DNA of 5,122 nucleotides from assembly GCA_016839635.1 (NCBI GenBank), contig JAEOTV010000013.1, positions 1 to 5,122 of the forward strand, given 5' to 3'. Positions within the stretch are counted from its first letter, which is position 1. The number at the start of each line of letters is the position of its first letter. The DNA is from Promethearchaeota archaeon (GTDB lineage: Archaea > Asgardarchaeota > Lokiarchaeia > Sigynarchaeales > SOKP01). The position numbers and the translations under genes are program-made. The notes beneath the pieces were generated by a model. The model saw only the letters and a program-made list of their open reading frames with translations, was not told where the DNA came from and did not search any database. Shown here one piece after another: positions 1-5,106 of the stretch.

Positions 1-714
1 AGGATAATTAATATTATTAAAATCTCCAAAAATCTCACTTAAAACGGATATTACATTAATTTCAGGAATTCTAACCCATTTTTCAACTGGAGGTCTTAGT
101 GGAACATTAATATCAATTCTATCTGGCCTTATCAAGTCTATTTTTTCCTTAATTTTCGATAATTCTTCTTTTGTATCATTTATTCCTCTCATCAACATTA
201 CTTCTATCCAAAATTCGCCTTTAAATTTTTTTCTGAAATCTATAAGTCCTTGAATCATCTTTTCAAATCCGATAGAAGGATGTGGTCGATTTATTTTTAT
301 GAAAGATTTTTCATCCCCAGCATCTAAACTTGGTAGAACTACATTTGAATTAATCAAGGCTTTCTGAACTTCTTCTTTATAAAGTAAACTACCATTTGTA
401 ATCACACAAACAGGTTTTTCAGATATTTCTTTAGCTTTTATGATTAAATAGTCTAAATCTTTATATAATGTAGGTTCACCACTACCTACAAAAGTAATAT
501 AATCAAACTTAATGTTATTTAATTTTATAATTTCATCCATTTCAGCAACTATCTCTTTTTTAGGGAAAAAGTTCTTTCTATTGTTGGTAAAATTAGTAGT
601 TTTACCTAATTGACAATAAATACATTGATAATTACATGTTTTTGAAGGAATCGGATCAATTCCTAAAGATCGGCCTAATCTCCTACTGGGTACTGGTCCA
701 TATACGTATTTCAT
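1..714 (-). CDS. Radical SAM protein, COG0731 type (partial, C-terminus beyond the left edge)
   Basis: Open without a stop from the ATG at 714 to base 1, giving 238 residues of what is usually a protein of about 300 or more. The N-terminus begins MKYVYGPVPSRRLGRSLGID, the hallmark opening of the COG0731 Fe-S oxidoreductases. It is followed by the radical SAM cysteine motif C27-x3-C31-x2-C34, which should hold a [4Fe-4S] cluster and S-adenosylmethionine. Further motifs are GSGEPT at 77-82 (the SAM-binding GGE-like segment), TNGSL at 106-110 and RPP at 207-209. The substrate of this subfamily is not known to me. The ATG lies 15 bases after the scaffold gene's stop with no clear Shine-Dalgarno, so co-transcription with that gene is likely. 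The neighbours suggest a role in maturing or modifying a metal cofactor or an Fe-S partner, but that is inference. Family assignment is firm; function is open. Confidence 0.9.
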   Translation of the reverse strand, partial: MKYVYGPVPSRRLGRSLGIDPIPSKTCNYQCIYCQLGKTTNFTNNRKNFFPKKEIVAEMDEIIKLNNIKFDYITFVGSGEPTLYKDLDYLIIKAKEISEKPVCVITNGSLLYKEEVQKALINSNVVLPSLDAGDEKSFIKINRPHPSIGFEKMIQGLIDFRKKFKGEFWIEVMLMRGINDTKEELSKIKEKIDLIRPDRIDINVPLRPPVEKWVRIPEINVISVLSEIFGDFNNINYP

Positions 715-729
715 TTTATTTTTTAGAAA

Positions 730-1173
730 TTAAATTCTGCTTTGAGATCTATATTTCTCAATAACTCGTTGTAATGTTCTAATTGCTAATTCAGCACAAT
801 GTTTATGATCCTCTGGAAGACCTCCTAATTTCTCATCAAGATCTTTTGGTTTTAATCTTTCTGCGTATTGTAGTGGTTTTCCTTCAATCATTGTCGTGGT
901 TTGACTCCCAGCAGCTACAGTAGCTCCGCACCCATCAGTAATAAAATTGGCTTTTTCAATTATATTATTAGTAATTTTTAAGAAGAATTGCATAGTATCT
1001 CCACAGGATCCCTCATATGCATGTCTTGCACTTATTTCCTCATCTTTAGGTTTGCCCCAGTTTTTTGGATTTTGATATAATTCAACGATATATTTATTAT
1101 ATCTTCTAATTTCTTCTTCATCAATTTCTTTTTGAATTTCCTCGACCCATTTATCCAAATCGTCTAATGGCAT
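730..1173 (-). CDS. IscU/NifU-N type Fe-S cluster assembly scaffold
   Basis: This 147-residue protein matches the single-domain U-type scaffold on which Fe-S clusters are built before transfer to apoproteins. The key residues are all present: Cys57 and Asp59 in GSCGD, Cys82 in DGCGA, and the His125-Cys126 pair in KHCAELA, which correspond to the Cys/Asp/Cys/His-Cys set of IscU. An N-terminal acidic helix of about 25 residues precedes the domain, and no NifU C-terminal or ferredoxin domain follows. No cysteine desulfurase gene is in the window, so the sulfur donor must lie elsewhere. The ATG at 1173 is the first conventional start after an in-frame TGA a few codons upstream; there is no good Shine-Dalgarno. 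It follows the Mrp gene by 80 bases, with a possible promoter of its own in the gap, and precedes the radical SAM gene by 15 bases. Most likely it supplies clusters to the Mrp carrier or to the ferredoxin-MinD ATPases next door. The family name does not imply nitrogen fixation. Confidence 0.92.
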   Translation of the reverse strand: MPLDDLDKWVEEIQKEIDEEEIRRYNKYIVELYQNPKNWGKPKDEEISARHAYEGSCGDTMQFFLKITNNIIEKANFITDGCGATVAAGSQTTTMIEGKPLQYAERLKPKDLDEKLGGLPEDHKHCAELAIRTLQRVIEKYRSQSRI

Positions 1174-1216
1174 TTTCTTAATACTAGTTCAGATTTTTCA
1201 ATTATACATTATATCG

Positions 1217-1233
1217 CTATTAAATAAATCTTT
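1217..1233 (-). promoter_or_regulatory. Possible archaeal core promoter (BRE/TATA) for the scaffold gene
   Basis: On the minus strand an A-rich AAAGA is followed by TTTATTTA (1228-1221), a reasonable archaeal BRE plus TATA box. Initiation about 25 bases downstream, near 1198, would leave a 5' leader of about 25 bases before the ATG at 1173. The region is so AT-rich that chance matches are common, and the scaffold gene could equally be read through from the Mrp gene. Confidence 0.3.
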
Positions 1234-1253
1234 CTTAAAATTGATATGATAAA

Positions 1254-2099
1254 TTATTTTTTTTCTAATATTTCTCGAATCTTTTTGACAGTTGCTTTAA
1301 ACGCTTTTGTAGATACACTCTCAGGATATTTTAATGTGAAGGGCAATCCTTGATCTCCTTGCTGACTTACTTCAATTTCAAAAGGAATTTTGCCTAATAA
1401 TTGAATATTAAAATCTTGAGCTGCTTTCTCTACTCCTCCTGGAGGATAGAGGTCAATATATTCTCCACAGTGAGGACAGTTAAACCCAGACATGTTTTCT
1501 ATCAAACCTAATACTTTTCGCTCCATTATTTGGGCCATTCGAATAGTTTTTCGAGCATCCATTAAAGCAACTTCCTGAGGAGTTGAAACTACAATGACAT
1601 TCTCATCTGGTATAAGCTGTAGGATATCTAAAGTTTCATCGCTAGTACCAGGAGGAAGATCGCATATTAAATAATCAAGCTCCCCCCAAATGGCTTCACC
1701 TAAAAATTGCCTCACTGCACTCATTTTCATTGGCCCTCTCCAAATGACTGGTGAATCTGAACTTTCAATGAGAAATGCCATACTCATAGTTTTAAGATTT
1801 AAGGGTCCATTAACAGGATAGAATCTTTTTTTCTCAGTGTCTACTCTCGGTTTAAGATTTGGGTCAATACCTAACATTTTTATTATATTTGGACCAGTAA
1901 TATCCACATCTAAGATTCCAACTCTTAGTCCAACGCTTACTAAACTCATAGCAAGGTTTACAGCTACAGTTGTTTTTCCTACTCCACCTTTCCCAGATAT
2001 GACAACAATTTTATGTTTAATTTTGGCCATATTCTTCTCAATGTTTTGGGTCAATTCATCCATCTTTTCTTTCTTTCCTTGCTCAACTGTTTTCTTCAA
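1254..2099 (-). CDS. mrp: Mrp/ApbC/Nbp35-type Fe-S carrier P-loop ATPase
   Basis: Numbered from the TTG at 2099, the protein has 281 residues. It carries the deviant Walker A GKGGVGKTT at 36-44 with the signature lysine Lys37, the switch I segment DVDITGP at 64-70, and DLPPGTSD at 147-154 as Walker B/switch II. The C-terminal pair Cys208 and Cys211 (NCPHCGEY) is the CxxC that bridges a [4Fe-4S] cluster between two subunits in ApbC/Nbp35 proteins. The family binds clusters and hands them to apoproteins, with ATP hydrolysis needed in vivo. No NifX-type domain is fused to it, unlike the Desulfovibrio ORP-locus Mrp as I recall it. The start is uncertain. TTG 2099 is the first conventional codon but lacks a ribosome-binding site, ATG 2063 is possible, and a good GAGGTG at 2145-2140 points to an ATT at 2132 that would add 11 residues. 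It heads the minus-strand operon opposite the NifX/MinD genes. Confidence 0.95.
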   Translation of the reverse strand: MKKTVEQGKKEKMDELTQNIEKNMAKIKHKIVVISGKGGVGKTTVAVNLAMSLVSVGLRVGILDVDITGPNIIKMLGIDPNLKPRVDTEKKRFYPVNGPLNLKTMSMAFLIESSDSPVIWRGPMKMSAVRQFLGEAIWGELDYLICDLPPGTSDETLDILQLIPDENVIVVSTPQEVALMDARKTIRMAQIMERKVLGLIENMSGFNCPHCGEYIDLYPPGGVEKAAQDFNIQLLGKIPFEIEVSQQGDQGLPFTLKYPESVSTKAFKATVKKIREILEKK

Positions 2100-2139
2100 A
2101 TCAATATCTGGAATTTCTTCTTTATTCTGAATATCCTTG

Positions 2140-2145
2140 CACCTC
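2140..2145 (-). promoter_or_regulatory. Shine-Dalgarno GAGGTG upstream of the Mrp gene, pointing to an ATT start at 2132
   Basis: GAGGTG is a full match to the archaeal anti-Shine-Dalgarno. Seven bases separate it from ATT at 2132-2130, which is in frame with the Mrp protein; the frame is open back to a TAA at 2171-2169. The TTG at 2099 is 40 bases away, too far for this site to serve it. The GTG inside the motif is out of frame and leads to a stop after six codons. Confidence 0.55.
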
Positions 2146-2173
2146 TTAATTTTTGTTATTTTTAATGGTTAAA

Positions 2174-2181
2174 TTTATATA
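2174..2181 (-). promoter_or_regulatory. Candidate TATA box of the Mrp operon
   Basis: TATATAAA on the minus strand, preceded by an A-rich stretch that could act as BRE. Initiation about 25 bases downstream would fall near 2152, just ahead of the GAGGTG ribosome-binding site at 2145-2140. That would give a leader of about 20 bases to the ATT at 2132, or about 53 bases to the TTG at 2099. The mutual spacing of the box, ribosome-binding site and ATT is the main support, since AT-rich matches alone mean little here. Confidence 0.45.
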
Positions 2182-2204
2182 TTTTAAAATTTTTTAAAAA
2201 TTAA

Positions 2205-2224
2205 TAATGAATAATTATTCATTA
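2205..2224 (+). promoter_or_regulatory. Perfect 20-bp palindrome in the divergent spacer, candidate operator
   Basis: Two 10-base arms (TAATGAATAA and its exact complement) meet with no loop, centred between 2214 and 2215. The palindrome breaks at the next base pair outward. It lies between the candidate Mrp TATA box and the NifX-fold gene's start at 2274, about 50 bases upstream of that ATG, where a dimeric regulator could control both operons. I see no second full copy in the window. Background AT-richness raises the chance of short palindromes, but ten matched pairs including two G:C pairs is well above the usual. Confidence 0.5.
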
Positions 2225-2273
2225 AATTAAAAAGTTACTAAAATAAAAATTAAAAAAATTGGTTGAAAAAAGA

Positions 2274-2717
2274 ATGAGTATCGTCGCGATCCCTTCAGTG
2301 GGAAAAGGTGGGTTAAATGATTATATGAGCCCTCGTTTTGGAAGATGTGCTAGTTTTACATTTGTTGAATTGGAAAAAAAAGAAATTGCAGCTGTAAAAA
2401 CTATCCCAAATCCTGCAGCAGGGGCTATGGGAGGAGCAGGTGTACAAGCAACTCAAATAATCGGTAATAATAATGCTGATACCGTAATTGTAGGATTTTT
2501 AGGTCCAAATGCGGCTAATGGTCTTAAAGCTATAAATATCAAAATTATTCAGGCTCCTGATAAAGAAATGACAATAAAAGAAGTAATAAACCTTTATCTT
2601 GAAAATAAATTGGAAGAAATTTCCTCTTCGAATGTAGCACCCCATCATGGAATGAGTGGTGGTGGGCGTGGTATGGGTCGAGGAGGTCAAGGTAGAGGCG
2701 GAATGAACAATCCTTAA
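2274..2717 (+). CDS. NifX/NafY-fold (ORP-like) small metal-cofactor-binding protein
   Basis: This 147-residue protein is of the dinitrogenase iron-molybdenum cofactor biosynthesis family (PF02579), whose members have a ribonuclease H-like fold and bind metal clusters. The N-terminal strand MSIVAIPSVG, the conserved MSPRFGRC at 18-25 with Cys25, and the central VIVGFLGPNAANGL at 71-84 place it there; this domain ends near residue 115. A tail from about 119 on holds His124-His125 and then Gly, Arg, Met and Asn, including GRGMGRGGQGRGGM. Such tails occur in anaerobe relatives. I chose the ATG at 2274 because it starts directly with the first strand; the TTG at 2259 would add five residues and neither has a strong Shine-Dalgarno. 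It is 39 bases ahead of the first ferredoxin-MinD gene, and this order with two MinD genes and a divergent Mrp resembles the Desulfovibrio ORP locus, whose ORP binds a Mo-Cu sulfide cluster. Which metal is bound here is not shown. Confidence 0.88.
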   Translation: MSIVAIPSVGKGGLNDYMSPRFGRCASFTFVELEKKEIAAVKTIPNPAAGAMGGAGVQATQIIGNNNADTVIVGFLGPNAANGLKAINIKIIQAPDKEMTIKEVINLYLENKLEEISSSNVAPHHGMSGGGRGMGRGGQGRGGMNNP

Positions 2718-2756
2718 CCGGAAATATTACATTTTTATTGATTAATATTTGATCTC

Positions 2757-3683
2757 ATGGTTACTAAAAAACCTAAAATAATATGTATTACTGGTGGTAA
2801 GGGAGGAACCGGAAAGACCTTATGTGCCGTTAATATTGCTGTCATGTTTAAAAATGAAGGATATAGAGTTCTTCTTATAGATGGAGATGTAGAAAATCCC
2901 AATACATATTTATTATTGAATGGAAAACTTGAAAACAAAAAAGGAGTTCCATTTTTCAAACCAGAAATTATTGAAGAAAAATGTTCGAAATGTGGTATTT
3001 GTGCTAAAAATTGTCTATCAAATGCTCTTTTACATGTGAATGATGCGTTTCCGATTCCAATATTAAATATTTGTTCTGGTTGTCAACTTTGTTATAAAGT
3101 TTGTCCAGAAAATGCTATTAGGGCAGATTCAAGGACAATAGGGTGGACATATTTTACTGAAGTTAATGAACTCTCACTACTTCTAGGAGAATTAAAACCT
3201 TCAGAAGCTAGATCAGCAGCAATTGTAGAAGAGCTTCTGGAAAAACTTGAGGGTATCTTAAAATCCGAACCAGAAAAATTCGATATTATTATTCTAGACA
3301 CTGCACCTGGGGCACATTGTGATGTAGAGCTTTTAATTGATTATGCAGATTTAGTCATTCCTATAACAGAACCAACAAAATTTGGTAAATTAGATTTAAT
3401 TAGAATAATAGAATTGATTAAGCTTTTAGGCAAAGAATTTCGTGTTATCGTCAATAGATCTTCATTATTGGGTTTTAAAAATCAATTTTTAAAAGAATTA
3501 GAAGAAGAACAAATTAAAATCTTGGGTGATATTCCTTTGGATACTGAAATTGTTGAATCTTACTGTCAAGGAACACCGCTAATGGATAATGGAAGTGTAT
3601 TCAATAAAGAAGGTGACGGATATATCGCTTTTAATAAGATTTATAAAAATCTAATAAACTGGATAGAATTACAAGATTGTTAA
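2757..3683 (+). CDS. MinD-family P-loop ATPase with inserted 2[4Fe-4S] ferredoxin domain (first paralogue)
   Basis: This 308-residue protein has the deviant Walker A GGKGGTGKT at 13-21 with signature Lys15, switch I DGDVENPN at 42-49, and DTAPG at 181-185 as Walker B. A bacterial-type ferredoxin domain is inserted between switch I and Walker B: C76-x2-C79-x2-C82-x3-C86 and C106-x2-C109-x2-C112-x3-C116, two complete [4Fe-4S] sites. The C-terminal half (NRSSLLG, LGDIPLD) is the normal MinD/Mrp nucleotide-contact region. Such ATPases occur as pairs in ORP loci and are not the cell-division MinD, which lacks the insert and ends in an amphipathic membrane helix. They may couple nucleotide state to electron or cluster transfer. 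Cys188 in APGAHCDV matches Cys192 of the second copy. The start ATG has no visible Shine-Dalgarno. Co-transcription with the NifX-fold gene is likely (39-base gap), and the next gene begins 18 bases after the stop. Confidence 0.93.
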   Translation: MVTKKPKIICITGGKGGTGKTLCAVNIAVMFKNEGYRVLLIDGDVENPNTYLLLNGKLENKKGVPFFKPEIIEEKCSKCGICAKNCLSNALLHVNDAFPIPILNICSGCQLCYKVCPENAIRADSRTIGWTYFTEVNELSLLLGELKPSEARSAAIVEELLEKLEGILKSEPEKFDIIILDTAPGAHCDVELLIDYADLVIPITEPTKFGKLDLIRIIELIKLLGKEFRVIVNRSSLLGFKNQFLKELEEEQIKILGDIPLDTEIVESYCQGTPLMDNGSVFNKEGDGYIAFNKIYKNLINWIELQDC

Positions 3684-3701
3684 TATGAGGAATAGGAGAT
3701 T

Positions 3702-4631
3702 ATGGAAAGAAAAATAGTAGGAATCGTTTCAGGGAAAGGAGGGGTTGGAAAAACTTCATTGACAGCTTCTTTAGCAAGTTTAGCAAAAAAAGATTTAGAA
3801 ACCCAAGTTATTGTAATGGATTGTGATGTGGACGCTCCAAATTTAGCTATAATTCTCCCTCCTGAAGATGAAACAACAATAAATAAAGAAGATACATATA
3901 CTACGAGAAAAGCAGAATTTATAGAAGAAAAATGTATTAATTGTAAACAATGTATAGACGCCCATTTTTGCGAATTTAATGCATTAAAGTGGGATGATGA
4001 GAATTCAATTCCGGTAATTGATCAATTAAAGTGCGAGGGATGCGGTGCTTGCAAAGTCTTATGTCCGGAACATGCTTTTGATATAAATACAGTAAAAAGT
4101 GGAGAAATTATTTCATATATTAGTAATAAGGGAATACCTTTAATTTATGGGAAAACAATTTTAGGGAGTACTACCTCTGGAAAATTAGTTTCAGATGTTA
4201 AAGAATATTCAAAAAACTCAAATGAATACGTTAGGAGCAATCTAATTTTAATTGATGGTCCTCCGGGGATTGGGTGTCCGGTAATAGCGACTATATCTAA
4301 TTTAGATTATGTGATCACTATTTCTGAACCCACACCTTCTGGTTTACATGATTTATTGCGTGTAATCGAAGTTGTTCAACAATTTAAAATTCCTTTTGGC
4401 TTAATCGTTAATAAAGCAGATTTAAAAACTACTTATAAAGCAGATTTTGAAAAAGTAATTAATGATTCAGGATTTACTATACTTGGTAAGATTCCATTTG
4501 ATTTATCTATTCCAAAAGCAATGTCTTTTGCTGAACCAGTTGTAGAGTATGCTCCAGATTCTAAAGCAAGTATATCCATTAAATTGATTTATAAAAATTT
4601 AAAATCAATATTATGGAACCATAGTGCCTGA
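3702..4631 (+). CDS. MinD-family P-loop ATPase with inserted ferredoxin domain (second paralogue)
   Basis: This 309-residue protein has Walker A SGKGGVGKTS at 10-19 (signature Lys12), DCDVDAPN at 40-47, and DGPPGIGCPV at 185-194, a signature of the ferredoxin-MinD group. The inserted ferredoxin has C78-x2-C81-x2-C84-x5-C90 and C111-x2-C114-x2-C117-x3-C121. The first site is two residues longer before its last cysteine than in the neighbouring paralogue. The closing helix (LIYKNLKSIL) matches KIYKNLINWI of the first copy, so the two probably arose by duplication and may form a heterodimer. GAGG at 3687-3690 and AGGAG at 3694-3698 precede the ATG, eleven and three bases away, so initiation is well supported. 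It is the last gene of the plus-strand operon, ending 44 bases before the convergent DUF134 gene. Its partner in the complex is presumably the NifX-fold protein; that is inference from ORP systems. Confidence 0.93.
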   Translation: MERKIVGIVSGKGGVGKTSLTASLASLAKKDLETQVIVMDCDVDAPNLAIILPPEDETTINKEDTYTTRKAEFIEEKCINCKQCIDAHFCEFNALKWDDENSIPVIDQLKCEGCGACKVLCPEHAFDINTVKSGEIISYISNKGIPLIYGKTILGSTTSGKLVSDVKEYSKNSNEYVRSNLILIDGPPGIGCPVIATISNLDYVITISEPTPSGLHDLLRVIEVVQQFKIPFGLIVNKADLKTTYKADFEKVINDSGFTILGKIPFDLSIPKAMSFAEPVVEYAPDSKASISIKLIYKNLKSILWNHSA

Positions 4632-4665
4632 AACTACTTATTTTGTATAAAATTAGTCTTCAAAT

Positions 4666-4671
4666 AAAAAA
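4666..4671 (-). terminator. T-tract after the DUF134 gene, possible archaeal terminator
   Basis: Reading on the minus strand, the DUF134 stop is followed within a few bases by CTTTTTTATTT, an oligo-T run of the kind at which archaeal RNA polymerase terminates. No hairpin is evident. On the plus strand the same 44-base convergent gap has only a weak ATTTTG, so a terminator for the MinD operon is not clear. Confidence 0.3.
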
Positions 4672-4675
4672 GATT

Positions 4676-5095
4676 TTAGAAAAATTCTCTAACGATATAA
4701 TAGACATTTCGAGAATCACATTTAACACAATTTACTTTTCTTTCTTTAGCAGCTTCAGAATCTTCCCATTCATAGTTACAATTTAGGCAACCGTATCCCT
4801 TAAAACTTAATTTGTAATCAAAATTGCCTCCATAAACTTTAATCACTTTTCCTTCAGTAATAGCTGAAGTGTTTTTTTGATGAGCGCTTTCAAGAATTCT
4901 AGAAAAGGTGGGTTGACTTACACCCATTCTTTCAGCGGATTCTTTCTGATTTAGTCCTAAATAATGTTTTAAACGCATAGCTTCAAATTCAGCAACGGTT
5001 AATGTAATACTATCTTCAGTGACAGGTTGTTCATTTGAAAAGTAAAAGTTATTAGGTGGTTGATTTACCCATCGTCGATGTCTTCTTCTTCCTAT
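4676..5095 (-). CDS. DUF134-type helix-turn-helix DNA-binding protein with C-terminal zinc ribbon (probable ATA start)
   Basis: The family (PF02001, COG1342) consists of predicted DNA-binding proteins that typically open with a basic MGRPRK-like segment. Read from an ATA at 5095 the protein has 139 residues and opens MGRRRHRRW. Next come LTVAEFEAMRLKHYLGLNQK at 32-51, a helix-turn-helix at about 48-72 (QKESAERMGVSQPTFSRIL), and VYGGNF at about 87-92. A zinc ribbon completes it: Cys103-x2-Cys106-x16-Cys123-x2-Cys126. The ribbon is an addition to the basic domain. No ATG, GTG or TTG lies between the in-frame TGA at 5104-5102 and the ATG at 4978, and that ATG would remove the family N-terminus and the start of the helix-turn-helix region. 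GGTGA at 5106-5102 is six bases from ATA. Its position next to the NifX/MinD operon makes it the candidate regulator of the cluster, possibly through the 2205-2224 palindrome; nothing in the sequence proves that. Confidence 0.85.
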   Translation of the reverse strand: MGRRRHRRWVNQPPNNFYFSNEQPVTEDSITLTVAEFEAMRLKHYLGLNQKESAERMGVSQPTFSRILESAHQKNTSAITEGKVIKVYGGNFDYKLSFKGYGCLNCNYEWEDSEAAKERKVNCVKCDSRNVYYIVREFF

Positions 5096-5101
5096 CTCAA
5101 T

Positions 5102-5106
5102 TCACC
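5102..5106 (-). promoter_or_regulatory. Shine-Dalgarno GGTGA that fixes the DUF134 start at an ATA codon
   Basis: GGTGA matches the archaeal anti-Shine-Dalgarno and is followed after six bases by ATA at 5095-5093. It overlaps the in-frame TGA (5104-5102) that closes the reading frame upstream. The in-frame ATT at 5101 touches the motif directly and is too close to be used with it. Only 16 bases of upstream sequence remain in the window, so no promoter can be called. Confidence 0.6.

Noticed and set aside
1837..2130. Plus-strand open frame of 97 codons opposite the 5' part of the Mrp gene
   Set aside because: Lies wholly opposite a strongly supported gene, has low-complexity hydrophobic/Ser/Phe content and no recognisable motif: a shadow frame.
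2122..2142. GTG within GAGGTG as a start for the Mrp gene
   Set aside because: Out of frame with the Mrp protein and closed by TAA after six codons.
2499..2690. Minus-strand open frame opposite the NifX-fold gene
   Set aside because: Antisense shadow of the Gly-rich tail and domain, with no ribosome-binding site or family features.
730..2717. Nitrogen fixation cluster, suggested by NifU-like and NifX-like proteins
   Set aside because: No nitrogenase structural or nifB/nifE/nifN gene is present. Both families are widespread in non-fixing anaerobes, and the ferredoxin-MinD pair points to an ORP-type system.
2735..2959. Minus-strand open frame opposite the start of the first MinD gene
   Set aside because: Antisense to the Walker A region of a clear ATPase gene; the Ser/Pro/Phe-rich translation is typical of a shadow.
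3092..3301. Minus-strand open frame inside the first MinD gene
   Set aside because: Antisense shadow; no independent support.
2757..4631. MinD cell-division site selection proteins
   Set aside because: Both carry an 8-Cys ferredoxin insert and lack an obvious C-terminal amphipathic membrane-targeting helix; no MinC/MinE partner is present.
5049..5072. ATG at 5072 (minus strand) as the DUF134 start
   Set aside because: Out of frame; six codons then TAA. The ATG at 5034 is likewise out of frame and stops after eleven codons.
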